From: Desulfallas sp. Bu1-1
GTDB taxonomy: Bacteria > Bacillota > Desulfotomaculia > Desulfotomaculales > Desulfallaceae
Direction: 5' to 3'
DNA: 64,000 nt
Assembly: GCF_015594625.1 (NCBI RefSeq)
Contig: NZ_JADNRQ010000003.1
Coordinates: 1 to 64,000, forward strand
The notes under the pieces are model-generated. The model was not told the DNA's origin, did not search any database, and saw only the letters and a program-made list of their open reading frames with translations. How positions within the stretch are numbered: the first letter of the stretch is position 1; every line of letters begins with the position of its first letter. The position numbers were made by a program, and so were the translations under genes. Below are positions 9,675 to 18,001 of this stretch, in pieces.

Positions 9675-11942
9675 TTACCCCTCATTAACTAAATACTTTT
9701 GATATATGTCTCGCGGGATAAACCCCAATTCGGACAGGTAAATACGCTGCAAACCCCGTGGATTTATTATCCACATACCATCTTTGTATTCTTCAATGGC
9801 TCTTATTTCTTCGTCCACGATGAAACCCTTTTCTGCTTCCAACCAGTCATCTAATTCTTTTTTTCGCACGCTGATGGCATGTTGCTTAATCTGATTCCAT
9901 TGTTCCTTGATTTTATGCCTGTTGTCTATTCCTTTGTCCATTTGGGATAACTTATCCAACTTGCCCCTGATTTTCCCATTCCGGTCAATAAAAACCGTTT
10001 GCTCATCGGCATGTTCTTCAATTAAACCTTTCCAGTACTCCCATTGACCTTGTTGAATTTTGTACCAGGGACCGTCCTTTTCCAGTGATGTGGTCAACTT
10101 ATCATAGTACTTTTCCAAAACGCCGGGCATGCCGGCTTCTTTAACAGATACAGGATTACTATCATTCAACTCTTTGAAAACCTCCGCGGTTGCATTTAAC
10201 AACACCGGGTCCCGGTAAGCCAGCATGGAAAGGCTTCTGCCGTTATCGTCGCACATTTCATACACCAGAACTTGTCCCTCGTTTATGTCCGAGTGGCGGT
10301 TGCACCTGCCGGCCACCTGAATCAAGCTGTCCAGGGGAGCGAAATCCCTGATCACCAATTCAAAGTCAAGATCCACGCCGGCTTCCACCACTTGCGTGGA
10401 TACCAAGTACCTTAATTGTTTGTTTTCTTCCTTTTCCTTCACCCTGTCCATGATTTTTTTTCTGTCGTGCGGGGTTACCCAGCTGGAGAGAAAAAATATT
10501 TCCTCGCCGTCCGGAATAATGTTTTTAAGTAAAAAATAAATTTCCAGCGCGGCACGATGCGTGTTGGCCACCACAAGGGTGCTGCGGGAAGGAAAGCCGT
10601 GTTCGTCCAGTAATGTAATTATCCGTTGCAAGTCACCTTTGTCACGATAAAAATGAATTTTGTAACGCGACCGGGGAAGTTCTATTGCGGCGGGGGCCAG
10701 TTCCACACCGCTGGCAATATTTGGCTGCGTCGCCGTCATCAGAATAAAAGTGGTATTCAGGTTGTGGGAAAGAAAGTTCAGAGTTTCGCCGAACCCTTTC
10801 CAAAGCCGGGCCGGAACGCTCTGGGGCTCGTCCAGGATAACCACCGAGTTGGCCAGGCGGTGAAAAGACATGGCGTCGTTGCCCCGGGGTGAATACAATA
10901 CCTCCCATAGCTTCACAAAGGTGGTTACCACCACTGGTTCGTACCAGTATCTAAACAAAGCCATGAATTTTTTATGCGTGTCACCCTCTTCATCATCCTT
11001 GTTTTTTTCTTCATTTCCGTAAGCCAGGTAATGGTCCTCTTGAACTTGCGGCAACAAGGACTTGGCGACTTTGCTATTTTGTTCCACAATGGATATAAAA
11101 GGCAACACGTAAAATATCGCTTGCTTGTTTTCCCGTCTTGCGATGTTCATTGCCAGTTCCAGGCCCAGTAAAGTCTTTCCCGCCCCGGTGGGCAGGGTGA
11201 GGGTATACACCCTGGGGCCTAAAAGCAAGTTTTCAGCATGTTGCAATACTTTTTCCCTCACCCTGTGGCGCCAGCTTGTTAGTTGTGTGCTCTTTAAAGA
11301 CCTTAAATAATGATCAACTTTATCGCCGGGAACCTGCAAAGTGGGGGGAAGCAATTCCTTTGTCCCGCCGCTCACGGCGTCCATGCGGTCCGCTGCGATT
11401 AAAAGGGAATATATAAGCCTGAAATTAAGCCAGTTCTGTTCATTTAAAGATAGCTCGTATGCTTCCTCCAGCAAGTCATCCAGCTCGTCCGCAGACGGAA
11501 GCAAATCCCCCCACCCGGTGATATTGTTCATCCCCAGCTTTTCGAATACCTTTACGCATCCCGGCCACAGGGGCATATCCTTTACCACATCACAAAGTTC
11601 CTTGTGGCCAAGGTCATACCAGTAGCTGGTAAAACTGTTCCTGGCTCTGCTATGATGGCGGTGTACTGCCTCGGCGGCAATAATATCCCGGGTGACGAGA
11701 AGAGTAATGTAGGCGGAAGGCTCGGCGTGCGCATAACGTCCTTTGCCCGTTCCCAGGCGGGACTGAAAACGCGGGTGGGCTTTGGCAACATCATGCAGAA
11801 GACAAGTTGCCAACAAATTGCCGGGCGTCCAACCAAGACTTGCCCGGGCGATTCCTTCCGCCAGGCGGGCGGTATGTAACAGGTGATCTTCCAGAGCGCG
11901 GCCGGGATGGCTTTCAGTTTTACCAGGGGGCAAACCAGGCAA
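9675..11942 (-). CDS. cas3: CRISPR-associated helicase/nuclease Cas3 (HD-helicase fusion)
   Basis: Cas3 is recruited to target-bound Cascade and unwinds and degrades the DNA. At 755 residues it has the usual order. The N-terminal HD nuclease has His in EDHLLHTARLA, HD in LLHDVAKAHPRF, and HRHH downstream. The superfamily 2 helicase has Walker A LPTGAGKT (about residue 250), box II DEPQ (about 370), and a C-terminal motif QVAGRCNR. All catalytic motifs look intact. The TTG start at 11942 overlaps the end of cas5 by 23 bp and follows GGTGGGAGA with good spacing. Confidence 0.95.
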   Translation of the reverse strand: MPGLPPGKTESHPGRALEDHLLHTARLAEGIARASLGWTPGNLLATCLLHDVAKAHPRFQSRLGTGKGRYAHAEPSAYITLLVTRDIIAAEAVHRHHSRARNSFTSYWYDLGHKELCDVVKDMPLWPGCVKVFEKLGMNNITGWGDLLPSADELDDLLEEAYELSLNEQNWLNFRLIYSLLIAADRMDAVSGGTKELLPPTLQVPGDKVDHYLRSLKSTQLTSWRHRVREKVLQHAENLLLGPRVYTLTLPTGAGKTLLGLELAMNIARRENKQAIFYVLPFISIVEQNSKVAKSLLPQVQEDHYLAYGNEEKNKDDEEGDTHKKFMALFRYWYEPVVVTTFVKLWEVLYSPRGNDAMSFHRLANSVVILDEPQSVPARLWKGFGETLNFLSHNLNTTFILMTATQPNIASGVELAPAAIELPRSRYKIHFYRDKGDLQRIITLLDEHGFPSRSTLVVANTHRAALEIYFLLKNIIPDGEEIFFLSSWVTPHDRKKIMDRVKEKEENKQLRYLVSTQVVEAGVDLDFELVIRDFAPLDSLIQVAGRCNRHSDINEGQVLVYEMCDDNGRSLSMLAYRDPVLLNATAEVFKELNDSNPVSVKEAGMPGVLEKYYDKLTTSLEKDGPWYKIQQGQWEYWKGLIEEHADEQTVFIDRNGKIRGKLDKLSQMDKGIDNRHKIKEQWNQIKQHAISVRKKELDDWLEAEKGFIVDEEIRAIEEYKDGMWIINPRGLQRIYLSELGFIPRDIYQKYLVNEG

Positions 11943-12651
11943 TTACATCATCTCCCACCTTGCTTATCTGTAAATCTCCTTTATTGCGCAAACAAATCAC
12001 GCCCGCTTTTCCTATGTCGCTGTACAAAACCGGGCTGGATGTTAAAAGAGCCCTGCTTTCGTCCAGTTTGACCGGTACTATTTCTTTGTAAACAGCCCTG
12101 CTTTTTAAAATGTCAATATCCAGGCTGCCCCAGTTTACGGGCACAGGCACCACGCTATGCACGTCAACGGAAAGGGCATCTACCTCTTCTTCCTGAAATT
12201 CTCCAAGGAATTTAATATCCGCCAGGGCATACGCCACTCCCAAATAGGGAGTGAACACGCATTCACCTTGACTCAGTTGGGTTTTCAAGGTCTGGTAAAT
12301 ATCGCCTCCCCGCACATACACCCGGTAGCGCGGGCGCTTCAAAAATTGATGTTTGGGCTGAATGTGTTCGCCCATCTCGCCGCTGCCGCTTTTATACTTT
12401 AGCAAGTTCACAGCGGTAATAAACCAGTTGATGGGAGACCTGATCGCCACCGCCACTTGTGTGCCTTGGAGTTTTGTCCAAAACTGCGCCCCTTCTGCGG
12501 TTTCACCCGCCCCGTTGTCAAGACCCGTAATGGCCCCGATCAGACCGGCCAAAGCGATGGGCGGCATAAAGGGGTAGGAAACCATGGATGTGGTTGTATA
12601 CCCTTTTCTGAACATGGCCAGTTCCGAGGTTACTTCAAACACCAGGGTCAT
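11920..12651 (-). CDS. cas5: Cascade subunit Cas5 (type I-B)
   Basis: Cas5 caps the 5' tag end of crRNA in Cascade. The 243-residue protein starts with the Cas5 signature: a beta strand (TLVFEVTSELAMFRKG), then MPPIALAGLIGAITG, which matches the PPxxxxGLIG-type helix of I-B Cas5. The ATG is preceded by AGGGGTG and overlaps the cas7 terminal region by spacing of only 4 bp, so translation is coupled. Confidence 0.92.
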   Translation of the reverse strand: MTLVFEVTSELAMFRKGYTTTSMVSYPFMPPIALAGLIGAITGLDNGAGETAEGAQFWTKLQGTQVAVAIRSPINWFITAVNLLKYKSGSGEMGEHIQPKHQFLKRPRYRVYVRGGDIYQTLKTQLSQGECVFTPYLGVAYALADIKFLGEFQEEEVDALSVDVHSVVPVPVNWGSLDIDILKSRAVYKEIVPVKLDESRALLTSSPVLYSDIGKAGVICLRNKGDLQISKVGDDVIAWFAPW

Positions 12652-12655
12652 GCCA

Positions 12656-13573
12656 TCACCCCTGCAGTTCGTTTGTTTTCAATCCCAGGCCCTTTAAATC
12701 GCTAAGCCCCTGTACTTCCAGATCCCTGTCCCTGCGAACAACTATTGACTCTATATGTTCCTTGAAGTTATCAACCACCCGCACCAGTTCAGTCATATCC
12801 AACCGGCATCCCTTCAGATTACGCAGAGCCCGCCCTTCATCCTTGGACAGCGGTTCACCGGCTTCGTTTATTAAAACGACCTTCTCATCCAGGGACCCGA
12901 TTTTTCCCGCAAAACCTGGGCGGTAAACAATTTCCAGGTAAAAACGGGGCATGTGCTCGTTTTTACTGCGGGTAATGAGGTTTTCGGTACCCGTCCAAAG
13001 GGCCTCCCGCAGCAACTCCAGGTCTTCGCCGGAAGCACCCGTTCTTTCCGAAGCATGCTGGTTGGCGATTCCGTAGACGGCGATTAAGGCGAACGGTACT
13101 TTGTACTCGTTACGGAACGAACGCTGTTGTTTTTCCTGGCCTTCCCTGCCCTCTGTGGTAAAGGCGGAAGTGCCCTGCACAAAGTCCACCGTCACTGCGT
13201 GCAGCGAGCGTCCCCATTTGAATTGAACCGGCCCGGTCCAGGAAAAGGACTCCTTGCCCAGCGCGAAGGTAACCCCGAACAGCCTGGTATCAAGGCAGGA
13301 AGCCATGATTTCACGCCCGGTTGCCAGGCCGGTTTCCTTTTTCAGCTCCTCAAAACGCCCTTTTAGTGTCTTTGGTTCGCCGTCGACAAACACCGGTTTC
13401 CCCTCGCGCAGCCACTGGTCCCGGATGGTTCTTTTGATCCGCACGTCCGAAACCAACACCTGTTCCGTATCCTCGTCAAACCTGGGGTGGTTGGCGTTTA
13501 AAGGATCGCCGTTCGGGTTGGCGTCTTTAACCGAATATACAAATAAAATTTCCCTTCTATTGGCAAAAGACAT
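12656..13573 (-). CDS. cas7: Cascade backbone subunit Cas7 (Csh2 family)
   Basis: Cas7 polymerises along the spacer part of crRNA. The 305-residue protein opens with REILFVYSVKDANPNGDPL, the Csh2/Csd2 signature, followed by DVRIKRTIRDQWL. The family is shared by types I-B and I-C. The cas8b and cas6 partners here indicate I-B. The SD AGGGGGA lies 6 nt before the ATG. It sits between the small-subunit gene and cas5 in one operon. Confidence 0.95.
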   Translation of the reverse strand: MSFANRREILFVYSVKDANPNGDPLNANHPRFDEDTEQVLVSDVRIKRTIRDQWLREGKPVFVDGEPKTLKGRFEELKKETGLATGREIMASCLDTRLFGVTFALGKESFSWTGPVQFKWGRSLHAVTVDFVQGTSAFTTEGREGQEKQQRSFRNEYKVPFALIAVYGIANQHASERTGASGEDLELLREALWTGTENLITRSKNEHMPRFYLEIVYRPGFAGKIGSLDEKVVLINEAGEPLSKDEGRALRNLKGCRLDMTELVRVVDNFKEHIESIVVRRDRDLEVQGLSDLKGLGLKTNELQG

Positions 13574-13587
13574 GAGGCATCCCCCTT

Positions 13588-14001
13588 TTAATCTTGGTTA
13601 TCTTTTTCCTTCTCAAATATATAGTTCCAGAAGTAGTCGGAAGCGTTGGCAAAGCCTACGGTAAAGGCAAAGTTGCCATCCACCCCCAATTCCTTGCCGC
13701 CGCCCTGGAGCAGCAGGGCACCGGCAACGTTGGCCAGCTGTTGCAAATGCCAGGAATACTTAAAGCGGTAGGCTTTGATTAGTTCCGGCACCCGGGATAG
13801 GTGCTTTTTTAGGTCCCGCGCGGTCACCTTGCCAAAATTCAATTGTTTGAACAATGGCGCGTTATGAATATCATCATTTTTAGCCACTTGCAACCTCGCC
13901 ATGTAGCCGAGCAACACTCCCGCCAAAAAAACCCCTTTGCCGTACTGCGTTTTTAAATACTTGTCCTCGAAAACATCAAGAAACTCCAAGTTCGGCTTCA
14001 T
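13588..14001 (-). CDS. Stand-alone Cascade small subunit (Cas11-like), split from Cas8b
   Basis: A 137-residue, mostly helical protein. Its pattern (KGVFLAGVLLGYMARLQ, then LFKQLNFGKVTARDLKKHL, and a late YFWNYIFEKE) resembles the C-terminal helical domain of Csh1/Cas8b proteins, which acts as the small subunit. In most I-B systems this part is fused to Cas8b or made by internal translation. Here it is a separate gene with a strong SD (GGGAGGTGG, 8 nt before ATG) and overlaps the cas8b 3' end by 26 bp in another frame. The assignment rests on position, size and pattern, not on a search. Confidence 0.75.
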   Translation of the reverse strand: MKPNLEFLDVFEDKYLKTQYGKGVFLAGVLLGYMARLQVAKNDDIHNAPLFKQLNFGKVTARDLKKHLSRVPELIKAYRFKYSWHLQQLANVAGALLLQGGGKELGVDGNFAFTVGFANASDYFWNYIFEKEKDNQD

Positions 14002-15457
14002 CTTGGACCACCTCCCTGTTTATTTGTTCCATAAACTCCACCACCAGTTGTCCCCTTTTGCTCGCTTTTCCGACACTACCCCAGCTGTCACTGTCGAAGA
14101 CCAGTTTGGGAATACGCCGTACAAACATCGTCTTGAAGGAACCCGCCGGGATACGCTCCCCCCTCAGCATGCGCCCGATGAGCTTAATCACGTAGTCGCG
14201 CATCACATTCTTGTCCTCGTTGCTTTTTCCCGAAAGCGCCATACAAGCGGCATAAAAGGTCTTCAATCCCGTATCAAGATCGTCTTCCCATTCCAAGTTG
14301 CAAATCTCCAGCGCTTTTTGCCACGCCTCCGCCAGTTTGGCCAGGCGGGACGGGGGCACATCCTCCACCATCAGGTGGACCCGTTCCTGGGCCTGCACGC
14401 TCTCCCAGAACAAAAAGTGGAACACTACGCCCCGGTCCGCCTTGGCCATTTGGCGGAAAAACCTGCGTTCACCTTCTTGGCCCATTCCCCTGGCGCCTTT
14501 TTTATCCACGTTAAGTTTATCGATGACATTCATTAGCAGCCCGCTGTCGCCGCCAAATCCCACCAGCTCGGGCACCAGCCAGATATTGATACCCCAAATG
14601 GTGGTGCTGTCGGTCAGTTCACGTTCAATTATTTCCCTGCCCGCGGTGAGCTTTTCCAGGCAAGCCTGGCAAACCGGCAGCACCTTGAGTAGATTTTGCT
14701 TATTCAGGCCCGGCAGGACGTTCACCTTATCAAAAGTGGCAAACTTGAAAACCTTGTCCACAGTCGCCGGGTCGCCGGTCCGCGCGCCACAGCAGGAGCA
14801 CTCGGTTTCTACCCCGTCTTGTCCCCCTTTCCTTTGCACGTGTTCATCCAGCTTTCGCCTGAAGTATTTTACAAAAGCCGGTATTTCCCCCGGGTAGCAA
14901 AACAAACCGTCTTTTGCCACCCCGAAAACAAGCAAAAACGAACCCTTTCCCTGGTGCAGGCTGGCCAAATCATCCACGTGCCCGCTTAAAAAAGCCATAA
15001 TCCTGTCCACCGACCCTGGTGAAAAAACTTCACAAGCTTCATAGGCGTTCAACAGCCTGTACTTCAATTTATTATAAATTGATTTGGTATTGTTTTCCCA
15101 ATTCCCGTCTTCGCCCACCAGGGCTTTTTTGCGTGCATTCACATCTTTTTTGGGTTTACCCATTTTAAATAAAGGTGTAAAGCCCCAAAAAGTGTTTTTG
15201 CCCACAGGATCGCGGTACAAGTACTTTTGTTTCATTTCCGGACCGGTCATGTAATCAACCAGATCCATTTTTTCCACGCCACGCACATCCAGTTGATCCG
15301 CACCGGGGTTCTGCACAACCAGCCAAACACGGATAACTTTGTTTCCCTCGCCCGGCTCCCGGGCATTACTCTCCTCCAGCGGAAACTTCAAGTAAGCCTC
15401 CCAGCCGGTACCGGCGGCAAGGGTGCCTATATCACGTACGGCACTTAAAAATCCCAC
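13976..15457 (-). CDS. cas8b: Cascade large subunit Cas8b (Csh1/TM1802-like), short form
   Basis: Cas8b recognises the PAM and DNA in Cascade. From GTG 15457 it is 493 residues. That GTG follows AAGGTGGTG and gives the family-like start MGFLSAVRDIG. An ATG at 15520 has no clear SD. A zinc-binding pair is visible: CSCCGA near residue 222 and CQAC near 265. It is shorter than typical Csh1 (about 600-700 residues) because the C-terminal helical domain is encoded by the next gene. First gene of the operon. Confidence 0.88.
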   Translation of the reverse strand: MGFLSAVRDIGTLAAGTGWEAYLKFPLEESNAREPGEGNKVIRVWLVVQNPGADQLDVRGVEKMDLVDYMTGPEMKQKYLYRDPVGKNTFWGFTPLFKMGKPKKDVNARKKALVGEDGNWENNTKSIYNKLKYRLLNAYEACEVFSPGSVDRIMAFLSGHVDDLASLHQGKGSFLLVFGVAKDGLFCYPGEIPAFVKYFRRKLDEHVQRKGGQDGVETECSCCGARTGDPATVDKVFKFATFDKVNVLPGLNKQNLLKVLPVCQACLEKLTAGREIIERELTDSTTIWGINIWLVPELVGFGGDSGLLMNVIDKLNVDKKGARGMGQEGERRFFRQMAKADRGVVFHFLFWESVQAQERVHLMVEDVPPSRLAKLAEAWQKALEICNLEWEDDLDTGLKTFYAACMALSGKSNEDKNVMRDYVIKLIGRMLRGERIPAGSFKTMFVRRIPKLVFDSDSWGSVGKASKRGQLVVEFMEQINREVVQDEAELGVS

Positions 15458-15594
15458 GCTATCACCACCTTGTGAATTGTCTTTACTACAAATTTTAATT
15501 TGGGTCACGGACAATATCATGTCACTGGCTATTTTTTAAACAGAAATTTTAGCAATATCTATTAAAAAATCTGAAATTGAGTTATAATATAGAA

Positions 15595-15737
15595 TGTATA
15601 AAGTGTGGGCACTGAGGGGGGCACCTCAATACCCGCGAAGAACCTAAAAGACAGTACGAACGATGGATATCAATGATGTAAAAACTATGGCCGCGAGGCA
15701 TATTTCAGTGATTGATATCCTGTGCATTTTTTTCTAC
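15595..15737 (+). ncRNA. Candidate structured RNA upstream of the cas operon
   Basis: A TATAAT lies at 15583-15588 (no good -35). Downstream are a hairpin TGAGG/CCTCA and a 10-bp perfect stem GGATATCAAT/ATTGATATCC enclosing a small inner hairpin, then a run of seven T. This reads like a short transcript with a terminal hairpin and terminator. I recognise no RNA family. The gap 15541-16193 has no gene. The cas promoter must also lie here on the other strand. Confidence 0.4.
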
Positions 15738-16193
15738 CCTCCTCTAATCCTTAATATTATTATAAATAAAGTTAATATAAACTGATGTTTTCAAGATACC
15801 AAAAATTTACTGGGCTGTCAAGCACATCCCTAGTATTACCTAGCAGGAATTTAAACATATTTTTGTGAAAAAAAGTTAAATAGCTTAGTCTTCCTAAAAG
15901 GATTGTTTGTTAAAACATACGCCTAACGGACCAGCTTAAAATGTCACGAGGCACGTGATATCTTTATTGGCAAGCTGTTTATTTGTGTTTTCTAAATACC
16001 AATTTAATAAAACCCGTAGTCTAGCCTAGTCACGCATTAAAAACAAAATCACCGGATTTGCTTATGTCGGCACCCGGTGACACCACATATTTCTACGCGT
16101 TGCCACAAATTCCTTTCGCCCACTCAAATATTCCAACTGGCCCGTTGGGTAAAAGGGTCGGCAATTCCCCGTCATCTTACACCAACTAAATGA

Positions 16194-16517
16194 TATATAA
16201 AGAGGTTTTGGATTAATTTAGTAAAAACTATTAGTGTAAACAACCGCCTGGGAACCAGAGGTATATCACCCGTTGATGATAGTGTATTATCATTGGCAGC
16301 GCAAAGAGAAGCCGTGTTATTAACTGATGATATAAGATTAAGGAAAAAGGCCTATGATATAAAACTTAAAACCTTTACCACCCCGGAACTGTTGATATAT
16401 TTTCTTAATTACGACGAATTTGCCGCTGTCCTAAATGGGCTGGTTAAGCATAAGCGACTTAGCGAAAACGCTGCTAAAATGTATCTGGAGATCAAAAAGC
16501 GATGGAAAAAGGGATGA
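16194..16517 (+). pseudogene. PIN-domain toxin remnant (C-terminal part)
   Basis: The open frame after a stop at 16191 encodes GTRGISPVDDSVLSLAAQ, then VLLTDDIRLRKKAYD. These are the second half of a PIN ribonuclease of the DUF3368 type, including its later acidic residues. The N-terminal strand and first catalytic Asp are absent and I could not find them upstream. A short product from TTG 16293 would lack half the active site. It is followed directly by its probable antitoxin. Confidence 0.6.
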
Positions 16518-16840
16518 AAATAATTACCCATTTTGACCCGGCACTTTTAAAAAGAGTCGATGCCTATGCTGCCAAAAGATATGCGGACCGGTCAACCGCT
16601 ATTCAGCAACTGGTTTCTATCGCCTTACGTGAAATCAATAAAAAGGAAGCCATTCAGGCCTATCGCGATGGCAGGATGACTATCAGGCAGTGTGCTGATA
16701 TGCTGGGCGTTGATTATTTCGAGATGAACGAGATTCTTAATGCGGAAGGCGTACCCATTGTTCCCGATTTAACTGAAGATAATGAAACATTGCTTAGCAC
16801 GCTGAAAGATTCCTTGGCCAAAGGTTTTGAGCCGAAGTGA
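16514..16840 (+). CDS. Antitoxin-like protein (RHH plus UPF0175-like)
   Basis: A 108-residue protein. The first half looks like a ribbon-helix-helix DNA-binding domain (ITHFDPALLKRVDAYA; STAIQQLVSIALRE). The second half resembles UPF0175 (AYRDGRMTIRQCADMLGVDY). Both are usual partners of PIN/DUF3368 toxins. It overlaps the truncated toxin by 4 bp. Start at ATG 16514; ATG 16502 is also in frame. With the toxin broken it may persist as an orphan repressor. Confidence 0.6.
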   Translation: MKIITHFDPALLKRVDAYAAKRYADRSTAIQQLVSIALREINKKEAIQAYRDGRMTIRQCADMLGVDYFEMNEILNAEGVPIVPDLTEDNETLLSTLKDSLAKGFEPK

Positions 16841-16889
16841 TTTAAAAAATATATAGCTGTTCTTGGATATTCTTCGGAGGGAAGATTTT

Positions 16890-17462
16890 TTGCGTATGAA
16901 GTTTTATTTGGAGCGATTGCGGGGAATGCTGGATACAAAAAGGTTCGAGCACTCCCTGGGGGTCATGGACACCGCGGTGCGGCTGGCGGAATTGTACGGC
17001 GCCGACCGGGACAAGGCGGCGGTGGCGGGCCTATTGCATGACTGCGCCAGGGATATGCCGGGCGACGAGTTGCTGGCGCTGGCGCGGCAATTTGACCTGC
17101 CCGTCAACGGGGTGGAACGGGCGCTGCCTGTGTTGCTGCACGCCCCGGTGGGCGCCGAGCTGGCCCGGCGGGAATTCGGCGTGGACAATATTCCCGTGCT
17201 CCGTTCCATCGCCTTGCACACGCTGGGCGGGGAAAGCATGACCCTGCTGGACAAGATTGTATTTGTTGCCGATAAAATCGAGCCGGGACGGCGTTACCCC
17301 GGCGTGGAGAACATCAGGGAAGCGGCGCGGCGTGACCTGGGCCGGGCGCTATTGGGCTGTTTCGATATGGCCATCGGCCTGTCCCTGCGGGCGGGGGAGC
17401 CGGTTCACCCCGTTACGGTTAATGCCCGCAACAGGTTGCTGCTTGCGTTGAACAAGGATTAA
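16890..17462 (+). CDS. yqeK: HD-domain phosphohydrolase YqeK
   Basis: YqeK hydrolyses diadenosine tetraphosphate to ADP in the YqeK-type alarmone clearance route. The 190-residue protein has HSLGV, LLHDCARDM (HD metal site), LLHAPVGA, HTLGG and DKIVFVADKIEPGR, the full family motif set. TTG 16890 is chosen because GGAGGGA ends 7 nt before it. It is normally in an obg-nadD-yqeK-rsfS block. rsfS does follow here, but a toxin-antitoxin remnant lies upstream in place of nadD. Confidence 0.92.
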   Translation: MRMKFYLERLRGMLDTKRFEHSLGVMDTAVRLAELYGADRDKAAVAGLLHDCARDMPGDELLALARQFDLPVNGVERALPVLLHAPVGAELARREFGVDNIPVLRSIALHTLGGESMTLLDKIVFVADKIEPGRRYPGVENIREAARRDLGRALLGCFDMAIGLSLRAGEPVHPVTVNARNRLLLALNKD

Positions 17463-17592
17463 CGATCAACGTGGGACCTGCAAGCCGCCAGTATGGTTGG
17501 CATAGCTGTTATAATAAGAATTTTCCCGCCGGCAGGAACTTTCTGACCGCGGTCGAATAAAAATATATACAAAATTACGGGGGGATTGCTTT

Positions 17593-17949
17593 TTGATCAA
17601 TGATTCTCAGGTTATAGCGCAGCTTGCCGTCGAGGCGGCCGAGTCCAAAAAGGCCATGGACATCACTGTGCTGAATATCGGGCGTGTTTCCATAGTAGCT
17701 GATTATTTTATTATCTGCAGCAGCAGGTCGCCCGTACATGCCCGGGCCATTGCCGATGCCGTCGAGGAACGCCTGCAACAGCACGGCTATAACAAGCACC
17801 ACGTGGAAGGGTTCCGGGCGGGCCGCTGGATTTTGCTGGATTACGGCGCGGTGGTAATCCATATTTTCCATGAGGAGGAGCGTGCTTTTTATAACCTGGA
17901 ACGCCTGTGGGGGGACGCCCCGGTGGTGGAAACCCCGCTGAGTTTGTAA
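17593..17949 (+). CDS. rsfS: Ribosomal silencing factor RsfS
   Basis: RsfS binds ribosomal protein uL14 and blocks subunit joining when nutrients are scarce. It is 118 residues, the usual size, with ADYFIICSS, AIADAVEERL, GFRAGRWILLDYG and VVIHIFHEEERAFYNLERLW. TTG 17593 follows GGGGGGA with 7-nt spacing. The gene lies between yqeK and the leader of the leuS region, the conserved setting. Confidence 0.95.
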   Translation: MINDSQVIAQLAVEAAESKKAMDITVLNIGRVSIVADYFIICSSRSPVHARAIADAVEERLQQHGYNKHHVEGFRAGRWILLDYGAVVIHIFHEEERAFYNLERLWGDAPVVETPLSL

Positions 17950-17966
17950 AATCAATTTATTCGACG

Positions 17967-17995
17967 TTGACTTTATTTATTGATTATTTTATAAT
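17967..17995 (+). promoter_or_regulatory. Sigma-A promoter of the T-box leader
   Basis: TTGACT (17967-17972), a 17-bp spacer, and a perfect TATAAT (17990-17995). Transcription should begin near 18002 and run through the T-box stem I, the tRNA-Ala and the terminator. Confidence 0.8.
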
Positions 17996-18001
17996 AAACC
18001 A

